DNA of 64,000 bases from Flavobacterium akiainvivens (lineage in GTDB: Bacteria > Bacteroidota > Bacteroidia > Flavobacteriales > Flavobacteriaceae). The first letter of the stretch is position 1. The number at the start of each line of letters is the position of its first letter. The notes under the pieces were generated by a model. The model saw only the letters and a list, made by a program, of their open reading frames with translations. It was not told where the DNA came from and did no database searches. The position numbers and the translations under genes were made by a program. The stretch is taken from NCBI RefSeq assembly GCF_001278115.1, contig NZ_LIYD01000005.1, positions 3,375,717 through 3,439,716 of the forward strand, read 5' to 3'. Shown one piece after another: positions 8,351-16,823 of this stretch.

Positions 8351-8368
8351 TAATTTTTCACTTTTGGA
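8351..8368. repeat. Noncoding 18-mer shared with 58628-58645
   Basis: TAATTTTTCACTTTTGGA occurs here 13 nt behind the GT9 stop and again at 58628-58645. In both places it is preceded by an AAAAAG-GCT-like stretch. It is followed here by short repeats of AAAGTC (8385-8420). Confidence 0.55.
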
Positions 8369-8420
8369 GTTTGAAATTCAATTTTAAAGTCAAAAGTGTA
8401 AAAGTCGAAAGTCATAAAGT

Positions 8421-8452
8421 CCCGGATGAAGTTTTTTGTCCGGGTTTTTTTT
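8421..8452 (+). terminator. Intrinsic terminator of the GT9 gene
   Basis: CCCGGA (8421-8426) pairs with TCCGGG (8439-8444), followed by eight T. Confidence 0.8.
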
Positions 8453-8513
8453 GCGCAAAAATGTATCAAAAAAATAATTAAGATTATTTTCTTAGTATAT
8501 TAAATTTTATTCG

Positions 8514-8521
8514 TAACTTTG
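8514..8521 (+). promoter_or_regulatory. Orphan promoter-like element
   Basis: TAACTTTG matches TAnnTTTG, but no plus-strand gene follows. A transcript would run antisense into the 3' end of the HD hydrolase gene. No good -33 box was seen. Confidence 0.3.
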
Positions 8522-8547
8522 CAGCGAGGTTCATCATCAATCATGCC

Positions 8548-9102
8548 TTAACAATACAGGCTGTAGTTTTCAATCTTTTTATAAAGCCGTTCGGCCAGGG
8601 TGGGGCACAGGTTGCGTAAGGCTTCATATAAAAAAGCTGCTTCGCCACGGTAGCTTTGCACCTTTTCAATGGGCCAATGTTTGGGTGGCGGTTGCAGGTT
8701 TACAATACGGTCGGCCATTTTAACCATGGCTACCTCGCGGGGCTGCCCTAATATGCGGGTTATAGAGTGTGCCATTTTCTCCTGCTTATCGGCAATGGTG
8801 CTGTCTTTGGTCAGTGCCGCCACACCATCGGCTACAGGGGTGCCAAAAGCCGTTTCTATATCGGTTAGCGTAAGGGCGGTGTCTTCAACCGTGTCGTGCA
8901 GTATGGCACACAGCAGTGCCAGCTCGGCATTATACACCTCCGGGTTGCCCATAAGCACAGCATACACCTCATTAACAACCGCGCCTATATGGTTCAGGTA
9001 AGGCAGCTCAAGGCCATCGTTATTAGTGTAAAACTGGCCGTTGTGCGCCGCAGAAGCCATGTTCCAGGCCAGCTGCACTTTGTCTGTCAGTATTGAGTCC
9101 AT
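8548..9102 (-). CDS. Single-domain HD phosphohydrolase (RelA/SpoT-type hydrolase domain)
   Basis: 184-residue protein that looks like a stand-alone (p)ppGpp hydrolase domain (small alarmone hydrolase/MESH1 type). Motifs in order: the first His motif 'YLNHIGAVVNEVY', the HD motif 'AILHDTVEDT', then 'AALTKD' and 'VAMVKMADRIVNL'. These are the signatures of the SpoT hydrolase half. There is no synthetase, TGS or ACT domain. It may remove alarmones or related nucleotides; NADPH phosphatase activity is also known for MESH1-type proteins. It stands alone, with no clear -7 element upstream. Confidence 0.82.
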   Translation of the reverse strand: MDSILTDKVQLAWNMASAAHNGQFYTNNDGLELPYLNHIGAVVNEVYAVLMGNPEVYNAELALLCAILHDTVEDTALTLTDIETAFGTPVADGVAALTKDSTIADKQEKMAHSITRILGQPREVAMVKMADRIVNLQPPPKHWPIEKVQSYRGEAAFLYEALRNLCPTLAERLYKKIENYSLYC

Positions 9103-9112
9103 ACGCTAATGT

Positions 9113-9141
9113 AAAAAGAAAAAGCCACACTTGCGTGCGGC
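9113..9141 (-). terminator. Probable terminator of the AhpD-like gene
   Basis: GCCACAC (9124-9130) pairs with GTGCGGC (9135-9141) with one mismatch. On the minus strand it is followed by a T-rich tract. It lies just behind the stop of the gene ending at 9175. Confidence 0.6.
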
Positions 9142-9174
9142 CCTTCCATAGTTAACCAATTTAAAATTCTAAAA

Positions 9175-9615
9175 TCACTGTCCCGGTTGTAGCAGGGTGC
9201 TTATGGCAATACGGTTCCATGCATTTATGGTTATTATGGCCATCAGCGCCTGTGCAGTATATTCTTCGCCCAGTATGCCCACGGCATTTTGGTAGGTTTC
9301 GGTTTTAACACCGCCGTTGCTTATTAGCGTAACCTCTTCGGCCAGGGCCAGTATGGCGCGTTCCTCAGGCGTAAACAGGGTGGTTTCGCGCCAGGCGGGC
9401 AGTACAAAAATGCGCTGCTGGGTTTCGCCATACTTAAGGGCATCTTTAGTGTGCATGTCAAGACAGTAGGCACACGCGTTTATTTGAGAGGTGCGAATTT
9501 TAATAAGCTCCTTGTGGGTATGGCTAAGCGCCGTGCCGCCAAGGTATTTTTCAAGGCCAAACATGGCTTTAAACGCTTCGGGTTGGGTTTGCTGTAGGTT
9601 GAATCTGGTTTCCAT
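9175..9615 (-). CDS. Carboxymuconolactone decarboxylase/AhpD-family protein
   Basis: 146-residue all-helical protein of the AhpD-like family. The redox motif is complete: C48-x-x-C51 followed by His55 in 'NACAYCLDMHTKD', with the upstream 'LIKIRTSQIN' typical of the family. Such proteins act as alkylhydroperoxidases or thiol-disulfide reductases in peroxide defence. The full substrate range is not known, and no ahpC partner is adjacent. The start at 9615 fits the usual family N-terminus. Confidence 0.9.
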   Translation of the reverse strand: METRFNLQQTQPEAFKAMFGLEKYLGGTALSHTHKELIKIRTSQINACAYCLDMHTKDALKYGETQQRIFVLPAWRETTLFTPEERAILALAEEVTLISNGGVKTETYQNAVGILGEEYTAQALMAIITINAWNRIAISTLLQPGQ

Positions 9616-9825
9616 GGTGTATTAATTTAAAAGTTATTAGTTTGAAAAATGTATTGATTTGTTATCTCTAATTGTCTGATACAAATTTCGTTTCGCTACA
9701 CCACAATATTCTTAAACTGGTTTAAGAAAGGATTTTTAGATTTTTGGATGGTTAGATTTTTCGACAGGGGCGTATGCAGTAGATTCCGTTTTTCACGCCA
9801 GAGTGAGGATTCCCCTCCCTCGGAG

Positions 9826-9845
9826 GTCCCGATAGCTATCGGGAC
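9826..9845. repeat. 20-bp perfect palindrome
   Basis: GTCCCGATAGCTATCGGGAC is a perfect palindrome in a short GC-rich block (about 9790-9860) that differs in base composition from its surroundings. It is probably an interspersed repeat; whether other copies exist cannot be checked here. Confidence 0.7.
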
Positions 9846-9888
9846 GTAGGGCGCGGTGAGGTAAATGCCTGTTTTTGAGAATAATTTT

Positions 9889-9999
9889 AAACACAAAGCC
9901 CACCAAGTCCACAAAGGGAAAAACACAAAGATTTTTATAGGTCACAAGCTATTGGTTGTCAAAGGCTTTGTGTCCTTTGTGCCTTTGTGTTTTAAAAAA
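9889..9999. repeat. Inverted pair of CACAAAG-unit arrays
   Basis: The left arm (9889-9930) contains repeated ACAAAG/ACCAAG units. The right arm (9960-9999) has the complementary CTTTGTG/CCTTTGTG units. The arms match imperfectly around a 29-nt centre. A third array of the same family and the same orientation as the right arm lies at 10074-10125. Confidence 0.65.
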
Positions 10000-10210
10000 T
10001 GTAGCCTAACTACAAGCAACACAAATCTTTACTTCGTCAGTTCGGTCTTCGCCCTCGGGTGTGGCCTATAACACTAAAGACTTTGTGCCCTTAGTGAAAA
10101 TCTTGGTGTCCCTGGTGTCAAAAAATAAGCCAGTGCAGCTTTATATGGGAAATAGTTTAAAAACCCAATCCTGAATGGACTGCGTATAGCCCGGGTTTCG
10201 TACTATGATA

Positions 10211-10242
10211 TAAAAAATCCCGCAATAACCGTATTGCGGGAT
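10211..10242 (-). terminator. Intrinsic terminator of the gene ending at 10263
   Basis: ATCCCGCAATA (10217-10227) pairs perfectly with TATTGCGGGAT (10232-10242) around ACCG. On the minus strand a run of six T follows. Confidence 0.85.
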
Positions 10243-10262
10243 GTATCTAAAATTATCTTGTT

Positions 10263-10736
10263 TTACTGTTTGTCGCTTTCCTCATATAATCGGTCAAAGG
10301 CATCTTGTTTATGGGCAGCAGTTATTTGGCCTAACTGCCTGCGTGTTGCCCTGCGCATGTATGTGTATACGTCAGCATTTTCACTATAAACCTTCTCCAT
10401 CAATACATATTGGTCATGAATCATCTCAACACCTTCGTCTACAGAAGCAAAATCTGTTTGTGCTATGTTGGTGGTTAGCCAGGTTCTAACAGCTTCTTTG
10501 TCGCTTATGTGCAAGTCAGGAGGTGTTGCGCCATGCAACATTTTTACCATTTTTATGGTGTGACTGGTAAATTGTTTATACGTTTCTGTGTCCGTCATTT
10601 CGGCATAACGCTTTGCGGCAATTTTACATTCTTCCGCTGTCAGGTCTTTTTTTACCGGCGGCAGAGAATCATTTTTAACCTGTGAATAGGCACTTGAAAA
10701 TAAAAACAGAGATAATAAAAAAAGGCAATATTTCAT
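10263..10736 (-). CDS. Unknown secreted protein
   Basis: 157 residues starting with a clear Sec signal peptide (MKYCLFLLSLFLFSSAYSQ). The mature part is mostly helical and charged, with no Cys pairs, repeats or motif I recognise. It has no T9SS tail, so it is probably periplasmic. It ends in a strong terminator and seems to be a single-gene unit. No function can be assigned. Confidence 0.75.
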   Translation of the reverse strand: MKYCLFLLSLFLFSSAYSQVKNDSLPPVKKDLTAEECKIAAKRYAEMTDTETYKQFTSHTIKMVKMLHGATPPDLHISDKEAVRTWLTTNIAQTDFASVDEGVEMIHDQYVLMEKVYSENADVYTYMRRATRRQLGQITAAHKQDAFDRLYEESDKQ

Positions 10737-10989
10737 ATTTATTACTATTGAGGAAACATACTAACAAAGTTTATGATATACCATTGTGCTGCATCAATAA
10801 CTACAGTGCAGCTTACTCCAAGTATTTTAAGGTTGAGTAAAAACTAAAATAGTAATTTTTAAATTATTAAAGCCAGGTAAATGCCTTTTTTATAAAAGGT
10901 AAAACCCTATGTTTGATATAACCACTTATTAGCACGGGCTGCCATTAAACTTTAAACCGTAAACCCTTAACAAATTAAATCAAAACCGT

Positions 10990-10997
10990 TAAATTTG
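10990..10997 (+). promoter_or_regulatory. Promoter -7 element of serS
   Basis: TAAATTTG, 23 nt before the serS ATG at 11021. No clear -33 box. The upstream 250 nt (10737-10989) hold nothing else I can support. Confidence 0.55.
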
Positions 10998-11020
10998 CCC
11001 GACTTATAAAAACCATAACA

Positions 11021-12292
11021 ATGTTACAAACAGCATTTATTAGAGAAAACAGGGACAAAGTAGTGGCGGCGCTTGCCAAGCGCAACGTTGATTTTGCCCC
11101 GCTTGTAGATGAGGTCATAGCGCTCGATGAGCAGCGCAGGCACACACAGGTGGAGCTTGATACCGTTCGTGCAGAATCCAATAAGCTGTCCAAAGACATT
11201 GGCGAACTCATGAAAGCCGGCGAAAAAGCAAAAGCGGCTATTATTAAGGAGAAAACCGTACAGCTTAAGGCCGATGAGGCATCGCTAAAGGAAAAGATAA
11301 CCGTTCTTGAAAACGACCTGCTGCAGGCGCTGTACAAGCTGCCTAACGCCCCGGCCGATATTGTGCCGGTGGGCAAAACGCCCGAGGAAAACCTTGAGGT
11401 GTTTAAAAGTGGCGAAATACCTGCCCTGCACGAAGGCGCACAGCCCCACTGGGAGCTGGTAAGCAAGTATGATATTATAGATTTTGAGCTGGGCACCAAA
11501 ATTACCGGTGCGGGTTTCCCGGTATACAAAGGCAAGGGGGCCAGGCTGCAACGCGCGCTTATTTCTTACTTTTTAGATAAAAATACAGCCGCCGGTTATA
11601 AAGAATACCAGGTGCCGCACCTTGTAAACGAAGCTTCGGGCTATGGCACAGGCCAGCTGCCCGATAAAGAAGGCCAGATGTATTTTGTGGGCGAAGACAA
11701 CCTGTACCTTATCCCAACGGCCGAGGTTCCGGTTACCAACCTGTTCCGCGATGTGATTGTAGAAGAGAAAGACCTTCCGGTGCTGTGCACAGGCTATACG
11801 CCGTGTTTCCGCCGCGAGGCCGGTTCTTACGGTTCGCACGTGCGCGGCCTTAACCGCCTGCACCAGTTTGACAAGGTAGAAATCGTTCGCATAGAAAAAC
11901 CTGAGAACTCTTACGAAGCCCTTGACGGCATGGTAGAACACGTAAAAGGCATTCTTGACGAGCTTAAGCTGCCATACCGTGTATTGCGCCTTTGCGGTGG
12001 CGATATGGGCTTTGCTTCGGCATTAACCTACGATTTTGAGGTGTTCTCAACCGCACAGGACCGCTGGCTTGAAATAAGCTCGGTGTCAAACTTCGAAACC
12101 TTCCAGAGCAACAGGCTTAAGCTGCGTTACCGTGATAAAGAAGGCAAAAACCAGCTGGCACACACCCTAAACGGCAGCTCGCTTGCACTGCCGCGCGTAT
12201 TGGCAGGCATCATAGAAAACTACCAGACCCCGGAGGGTATTGTAATACCCGAGGTGCTAAGGCCATATACCGGTTTTGATATTATAGACTAA
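11021..12292 (+). CDS. serS: Seryl-tRNA synthetase
   Basis: Class II synthetase that charges tRNA-Ser (and tRNA-Sec where present) in the cytosol. At 423 residues it matches the family. Residues 1-110 form the long antiparallel coiled-coil arm that binds the tRNA variable arm. Motif 2 is 'TPCFRREAGSYGSHVRGLNR', followed by 'HQFDKVEI'. Motif 3 is 'NGSSLALPRVLAGIIENYQ', with the end 'GIVIPEVLRPYTG'. The start fits the usual MLQ-type N-terminus. GGAT-unit repeats follow immediately behind the stop. Confidence 0.98.
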   Translation: MLQTAFIRENRDKVVAALAKRNVDFAPLVDEVIALDEQRRHTQVELDTVRAESNKLSKDIGELMKAGEKAKAAIIKEKTVQLKADEASLKEKITVLENDLLQALYKLPNAPADIVPVGKTPEENLEVFKSGEIPALHEGAQPHWELVSKYDIIDFELGTKITGAGFPVYKGKGARLQRALISYFLDKNTAAGYKEYQVPHLVNEASGYGTGQLPDKEGQMYFVGEDNLYLIPTAEVPVTNLFRDVIVEEKDLPVLCTGYTPCFRREAGSYGSHVRGLNRLHQFDKVEIVRIEKPENSYEALDGMVEHVKGILDELKLPYRVLRLCGGDMGFASALTYDFEVFSTAQDRWLEISSVSNFETFQSNRLKLRYRDKEGKNQLAHTLNGSSLALPRVLAGIIENYQTPEGIVIPEVLRPYTGFDIID

Positions 12293-12606
12293 GTTTTTAA
12301 GCGATATTTTTGGAACGCGGATGACGCGGATTGGGCGGATTTTCACGGATTTTTATATCCGGGTAATCCATAAAAATCTGTTTCATCCGCGTTGTGTATT
12401 TATCCTGCACGATACCTCATTCTGAATATATAGCACTTTTAATCTGCGTAAATCCGCCCAATCCGCGTTATCCGCGTTCCATCATACAAATTTTGGCACT
12501 AAAAATGCAGCACACAAACGTAAATCTGCGTACTTTGCGTTATTAAGATAATAATCTGCGTAAATCCGCCCAATCCGCGGCATCCGCGTTCTATGAGTGT
12601 TGCTAA
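12293..12606. repeat. GGAT-unit repeat arrays, inverted and direct
   Basis: Noncoding stretch between serS and the TPR gene. Array 1 (12312-12355) reads GGAACGCGGATGACGCGGAT and continues with GGGCGGAT and CACGGAT units. Array 2 (12441-12480) is its inverted copy; the two match over 31 nt with one mismatch. Array 3 (12553-12592) repeats array 2 in the same orientation. A weaker inverted piece lies at 12372-12394. A related array is at 30229-30270. I see no gene or clear promoter in this stretch. Confidence 0.8.
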
Positions 12607-14385
12607 ATGAAAAAACTATTCCTGTATATAACCTTCCTGCTCTCGGTTGCGGCCTTTGCCCAAAACGAGCAGCTGGCCTATAACTATTTCGAAAAAGGCG
12701 AGTATGAAAAAGCCCTGGTAATCTATCAGGACCTTGAAAAAGCCCAGCCTTACAATACCTTTTTTACGCAAAAGGTAGCCGCCTGCTACCAGCAAATGCA
12801 GCAGTATGATAAGGCTGCGGCAACCCTTAAGGCACGCGTAGATAAAAACCCGCAGCCGCTGTTGCTGGTGGAACTGGGCTATAACTACCAGCTGCAAAAA
12901 GACCTTCCGAATGCCGAGAAATACTACAACCTGGCCATAGACGAGATAAAGAAAAACGCATCGCACGTGTATAGCGTGGCCAATGCGTTTGAGCAAAAGG
13001 TGCTGCTTCCACAGGCGCTAAAGGCCTATGAAACCGCCACCGCCGCCAACCCGCAAATGAATTTCGATTACCAAACGGCGCTGCTTGAGGGCCAGCAGGG
13101 CAACATGGCTAAAATGATAGACAAGCTACTGGCCTATGCTTATGCCAACCCGCAAAACCTCATGATGGTGCAAAACCAGCTTTCCCGGTTTATGGAGGAG
13201 GATGGGTCAGACGCGTTTAACGATGCACTGCGCAAGGCGTTGCTGGTCAACACCCAAAAAACGCAGGACATCTTCTGGAACCAGTTTTTAAGCTGGTATT
13301 TTGTGCAGAAGAAAGACTACGGCAAGGCATTCATACAGGAAAAGGCCATCTTTAAGCGCGAACCCCAGCTGTTTGGCAACATAGTAAACCTGGCAAAAAT
13401 GGCAGCCGATGAAAACGAAGATGCCACCGCCCGCGAAATTTATGCTTTTGTTTTACAAAATACCACCAATGCAGATGTGCTTATGGATGCCAACTACAGC
13501 CTGCTGCTTATGGATATTAAAACCGCACAGGAAAAAGACTACCCCGCCATACAGCAGCGCATAGACAGCCTCCTGGCCGATTTTGGCGTAAGCCCGTATT
13601 CGCTTGATGTGCAGGTTATGAAAGCCGATTTCCAGGCGTTTTACCTAAAAGATACCAAGGGCGCCATTGCCACGCTCGATGCCGCGCTTAAGCTGCAGCT
13701 TAACAAATACCAGGTGGCAGAGGTTAAGATGAAACTTAGCGATGTACTGCTGCTGGAGCAAAAATTCAACCAGGCCATAATATACTACGCCCAGGTAGAG
13801 GAAGACCTTAAAAACGACCCCGTAGGCCACCAGGCCAGCTTTAAAATGGCGCGCAGCAGCTACTTTAAAGGCGATTTCGACTGGGCGGGCAAACAGCTTA
13901 AGGTGCTTAAAAGCAATGCATCGCAGCTAATTGCTAATGATGCGCTCGAAATTTACCTCCTCATTATAGACAACACCGCCGAAGACAGCCTGCAAACCGC
14001 ACTTAAAAAATTCGCTAAGGCCGATTTTAAGCTGTACCAAAACAAAAGGGCAGAGGCGCTGGCCGATTTCCAGGAGCTATTGGCGACGGATAAAACCGAG
14101 AGCATACAGGATGTGACCCTGCTCCGCATTGGCGAAATCTACGAAAAACAGGGCCAGTATGACCTGGCACTTAAAAACTATGCCGAGATTATCGAAAAGT
14201 ATAAAGAAGGTATTTATGTAGACGAGGCGTTGTATTTTTCGGCAGAGATTTACAACAAAAAACTAAACGACCCGGAGAAGGCCAAGCCACTCTACGAAAA
14301 GGTAATCTTTGAGCACCAAGACAGTATTTACTTTGTTGAAGCCCGCAAGCAGTTCCGTGCACTAAGGGGCGATACTAACAGTTAA
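12607..14385 (+). CDS. Exported tetratricopeptide repeat protein
   Basis: 592 residues with a signal peptide (MKKLFLYITFLLSVAAFAQ) and TPR units along the length. The first is near residues 22-55 ('LAYNYFEKGEYEKALVIYQD'), and the last two are near 500-575 ('GEIYEKQGQYDLALKNYAEI', 'KPLYEKVIFEHQDS'). There is no T9SS tail or lipobox, so it is probably periplasmic. Such proteins act as scaffolds in envelope complexes, but the partner is unknown. It is followed after 15 nt by a lipoprotein gene, which suggests an operon. Confidence 0.88.
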   Translation: MKKLFLYITFLLSVAAFAQNEQLAYNYFEKGEYEKALVIYQDLEKAQPYNTFFTQKVAACYQQMQQYDKAAATLKARVDKNPQPLLLVELGYNYQLQKDLPNAEKYYNLAIDEIKKNASHVYSVANAFEQKVLLPQALKAYETATAANPQMNFDYQTALLEGQQGNMAKMIDKLLAYAYANPQNLMMVQNQLSRFMEEDGSDAFNDALRKALLVNTQKTQDIFWNQFLSWYFVQKKDYGKAFIQEKAIFKREPQLFGNIVNLAKMAADENEDATAREIYAFVLQNTTNADVLMDANYSLLLMDIKTAQEKDYPAIQQRIDSLLADFGVSPYSLDVQVMKADFQAFYLKDTKGAIATLDAALKLQLNKYQVAEVKMKLSDVLLLEQKFNQAIIYYAQVEEDLKNDPVGHQASFKMARSSYFKGDFDWAGKQLKVLKSNASQLIANDALEIYLLIIDNTAEDSLQTALKKFAKADFKLYQNKRAEALADFQELLATDKTESIQDVTLLRIGEIYEKQGQYDLALKNYAEIIEKYKEGIYVDEALYFSAEIYNKKLNDPEKAKPLYEKVIFEHQDSIYFVEARKQFRALRGDTNS

Positions 14386-14400
14386 CCCTTAGCCCTTAAC

Positions 14401-15348
14401 ATGAAAAGCCTATACCTCCTGTTGCTTGTATTGCTGTTTTCATCTTGCCGTGAAAAAGCGGTAGCCTTGCATCAGCGTGAGGTTGCAGATTCGGTTCTGT
14501 TGGCAGATACAGGAGAGGGTAGTGAAGTATCTGAACCCGATAGCCTTCCGCGCAAAGAAACCCGCCTGCGCTATAAAAACTTTACGGTAGTTATACATGA
14601 TTTCGACTTTAATGAGGCGCGCCAGGTATATCCTGAAGGCGAAAACCTGTACTATCCTTTTTATTCTGATGATCAGGAAGAAAACCGCCGTAATGCCCAC
14701 GCCTTGCTTAACATAGGCGAGCGCGATTCGGCAAATTATAAAGAAACCCTCATTGTACTTAAAGATACCATTGGCCTTAACGAAGACTTTGGTGATCCTA
14801 ACGACAGCCGTATAAACAACACCCTGATACAAATACTGCCCGGCAACAGGAAAGACACCTTTAAAGTCTCGTTTTGCTACCTTTCTACCCTTAACCAAAT
14901 AGTTGACAGGAGGAATTATAAAGATGAAGAACTGGAGGCTTTGTACCTGGCGGCAGAAAGCCACATGGTTAAAGAGCAAACCCCTTATGTTACTATAAAA
15001 GATTCATTAGGACTATACTTCAGGGCGTTGCCCCACACGGCCGATATGCAGGCTGTAACCGTGGTAAATGGCGCTGTAAAACCGGTTAACAAGCCCAATA
15101 CCAAAGAACAGGTAAACCAGGAACAAAAACAATGGGAAGATGAGGTGGCACGAATTAAGTATAAGTACGCACTTAACGACACCCTTGTGGTTATTCCGGG
15201 CGAGTATGATACCGTAGCTACCCTAACCCGGAACAAAAAGCTGTATGGCTATATGTATGATGCGTATTTGTTTAAAATTGAACGGTTTAGTAAAGGTAAA
15301 AAGGTTGAGACAAAGTATGTTGTAATAAGTATTTTATACGGCTGCTGA
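14401..15348 (+). CDS. Unknown lipoprotein
   Basis: 315 residues with a lipoprotein signal ending LFSSC (Cys16). The mature part is acidic and rich in Asp, Asn and Tyr. I recognise no domain; a short 'TIKDSLGLYFRALPH' stretch near residue 198 is the only SH3-like hint and is too weak to call. It lies 15 nt behind the TPR gene and is probably cotranscribed, so both may serve the same envelope process. Confidence 0.78.
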   Translation: MKSLYLLLLVLLFSSCREKAVALHQREVADSVLLADTGEGSEVSEPDSLPRKETRLRYKNFTVVIHDFDFNEARQVYPEGENLYYPFYSDDQEENRRNAHALLNIGERDSANYKETLIVLKDTIGLNEDFGDPNDSRINNTLIQILPGNRKDTFKVSFCYLSTLNQIVDRRNYKDEELEALYLAAESHMVKEQTPYVTIKDSLGLYFRALPHTADMQAVTVVNGAVKPVNKPNTKEQVNQEQKQWEDEVARIKYKYALNDTLVVIPGEYDTVATLTRNKKLYGYMYDAYLFKIERFSKGKKVETKYVVISILYGC

Positions 15349-15409
15349 TTACAGCTTTAGCCCATAAAAATTTACCACAAAATTATAACGCCCTAACCCC
15401 GCTTCGCAC

Positions 15410-15417
15410 TACCTTTG
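15410..15417 (+). promoter_or_regulatory. Promoter -7 element of the DUF4286 gene
   Basis: TACCTTTG, 57 nt before the ATG at 15475. The leader contains two CGAAAAAT(C) repeats. Confidence 0.45.
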
Positions 15418-15474
15418 TTATGGTTTTTTCGTCGAAAAATCCAATAATCGAAAAATCTAACAATCAAACCAAAA

Positions 15475-15798
15475 ATGATAATCTATAACGTAACCAGCAA
15501 TGTAGACGACAGCATAATCGATGCCTGGATGGCCTGGATGATGGACAGCCACATACCGGCCATTATGCAAACGGGCAAGTTCTACAAAATCAAGATTGTA
15601 AAAGTGCTGGGCGACCACCACCATCCCGGTACTACAACCTACTCGGTTCAGTATACCGCCGAAAACCGCGAGAAGCTTGAGGAGTATTATAACAACCACG
15701 CACCGGGTTTCCGTGCAGAATCGTATGCCAAATTTGGTGAGAAGGTATTGCAGTTCCGCACCGAGCTTGAAGTGGTGCAGGAATTTAAAATGGTTTAG
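15475..15798 (+). CDS. DUF4286 family protein
   Basis: 107-residue cytosolic protein with the features of DUF4286: the opening 'MIIYNVTSNVDDSIIDAWMA', the central 'HIPAIMQTGKFYKIKIVKVL', 'TTYSVQYTA' and a C-terminal 'FGEKVLQFRTELEVV'. The fold is probably a small ferredoxin-like alpha/beta protein. The role is unknown. In this window it precedes rsmA, separated by an inverted repeat element. Confidence 0.85.
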   Translation: MIIYNVTSNVDDSIIDAWMAWMMDSHIPAIMQTGKFYKIKIVKVLGDHHHPGTTTYSVQYTAENREKLEEYYNNHAPGFRAESYAKFGEKVLQFRTELEVVQEFKMV

Positions 15799-15804
15799 AC
15801 TACA

Positions 15805-15944
15805 TTAGCCACTAATTTCACAAATTCACACTAATTGTATTGTTTATTTTATTGATGGTTAGCTATTTATGGCCTGTGCTTAAGGTGGGTTATCAAGGTT
15901 ATTAATTTGTGTAAATTTGTGTAATTCGTGGCAAAAAACGCTAA
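15805..15944. repeat. Inverted pair of AATT-unit arrays behind DUF4286
   Basis: The left arm (15805-15838) has GCCACTAATTTCACAAATT followed by a CACACTAATT unit. The right arm (15901-15944) is its inverse (AATTTGTGTAAATTTGTG, then TAATTCGTGGC). The arms match at most positions over about 30 nt and enclose 62 nt. It begins 6 nt behind the stop codon of DUF4286. Confidence 0.7.
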
Positions 15945-15979
15945 TTTTTAGAGTTAGTGGCAAAACCATAAAAAACCCC

Positions 15980-15987
15980 GATATTTG
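15980..15987 (+). promoter_or_regulatory. Promoter -7-like element directly before rsmA
   Basis: GATATTTG differs from TAnnTTTG only in the first base. Its last G is 4 nt before the ATG at 15992, so the transcript would begin at or next to the start codon. Confidence 0.45.
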
Positions 15988-15991
15988 CACA

Positions 15992-16774
15992 ATGGATAAA
16001 GTTAAAGCCAAAAAGCACCTGGGGCAACACTTTTTAAAAGACGAAGGCATAGCCCGCGATATTGCCGATACACTTACCCTTAACGGGTACACTAAAGTAC
16101 TGGAAATAGGCCCCGGTATGGGTGTGCTTACCAAGTACCTGCTGGATAAGGATGTAGAAACATTTGTTATTGAAATCGATACCGAATCGGTAGACTACCT
16201 CAATGCGCATTACCCCAAGCTGCACGGGCACATTATATCCAAAGACTTTTTAAAATACAACATAGCCGAAGATTTCGGGCAGGAACCCCTGGCCATCATC
16301 GGCAACTTCCCGTATAACATTTCGTCGCAAATAGTATTCCGTGCTATAGAGCTGCGCGACCGCATACCGGAGTTTGCCGGTATGTTCCAGAAAGAAGTGG
16401 CCGAGCGCATTTGCGAAAAGAAAGGCACCAAGGCATACGGAATCCTCTCGGTGCTTACCCAGGCGTTTTATGATGCCGAATATCTTTTTACCGTGCCTGA
16501 GCATGTATTTAACCCGCCGCCAAAGGTAAAAAGCGGTGTACTGCGCCTGCGCCGTAAAGAAAACTACACCCTTCCGGTAGACGAAAAACTGTTTTTCCGT
16601 GTGGTAAAAGAAGCCTTTAACCAGCGCCGCAAAACCCTGCGCAACAGCCTAAAAGCCCACCTGCACACGCCGGAACTGAAAGCCGACCCGGTTTTCGACC
16701 TGCGCCCTGAGCAGCTATCAGTGGAACAGTTTTTAGAACTTACGCAAAAAATAGCAGCGCATTCGCAGCAATAG
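15992..16774 (+). CDS. rsmA: 16S rRNA dimethyladenosine transferase
   Basis: Dimethylates the two adjacent adenines near the 3' end of 16S rRNA (A1518 and A1519 in E. coli numbering) during small-subunit maturation. From the ATG at 15992 it has 260 residues and opens [17 protein letters not shown], the standard KsgA N-terminus. The upstream in-frame ATG at 15917 would add 25 unrelated residues encoded by repeat DNA and was rejected. SAM motif I is '[12 protein letters not shown]'. Catalytic motif IV is 'GNFPYNISS' (NFPY for the common NLPY). The C-terminal '[12 protein letters not shown]' is typical. The start appears leaderless (see findings). Confidence 0.97.
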   Translation: MDKVKAKKHLGQHFLKDEGIARDIADTLTLNGYTKVLEIGPGMGVLTKYLLDKDVETFVIEIDTESVDYLNAHYPKLHGHIISKDFLKYNIAEDFGQEPLAIIGNFPYNISSQIVFRAIELRDRIPEFAGMFQKEVAERICEKKGTKAYGILSVLTQAFYDAEYLFTVPEHVFNPPPKVKSGVLRLRRKENYTLPVDEKLFFRVVKEAFNQRRKTLRNSLKAHLHTPELKADPVFDLRPEQLSVEQFLELTQKIAAHSQQ

Positions 16775-16823
16775 TGCATAAGGTTTTAACGGATTGTTTC
16801 TTAAAAACTCATAACCGGTTTAA

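Larger units (their letters stand above)
9616..10262. other. Gene-free stretch made largely of repeats
   Basis: About 650 nt without a convincing gene between two minus-strand genes. It contains a 20-bp perfect palindrome (9826-9845), an inverted pair of CACAAAG-unit arrays (9889-9930 and 9960-9999), a third degenerate array (10074-10125) and the terminator of the gene at 10263. Open frames across it (9696-9926, 9865-10071) run through the repeats and look spurious. Confidence 0.75.

Noticed and set aside
9696..9926. 76-residue frame on the minus strand
   Set aside because: It runs through the palindrome and the CACAAAG array and has no promoter or recognisable sequence; it is a by-product of repeat DNA.
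12312..12592. CRISPR array
   Set aside because: The repeats are inverted as well as direct, spacers are irregular and no cas genes are present.
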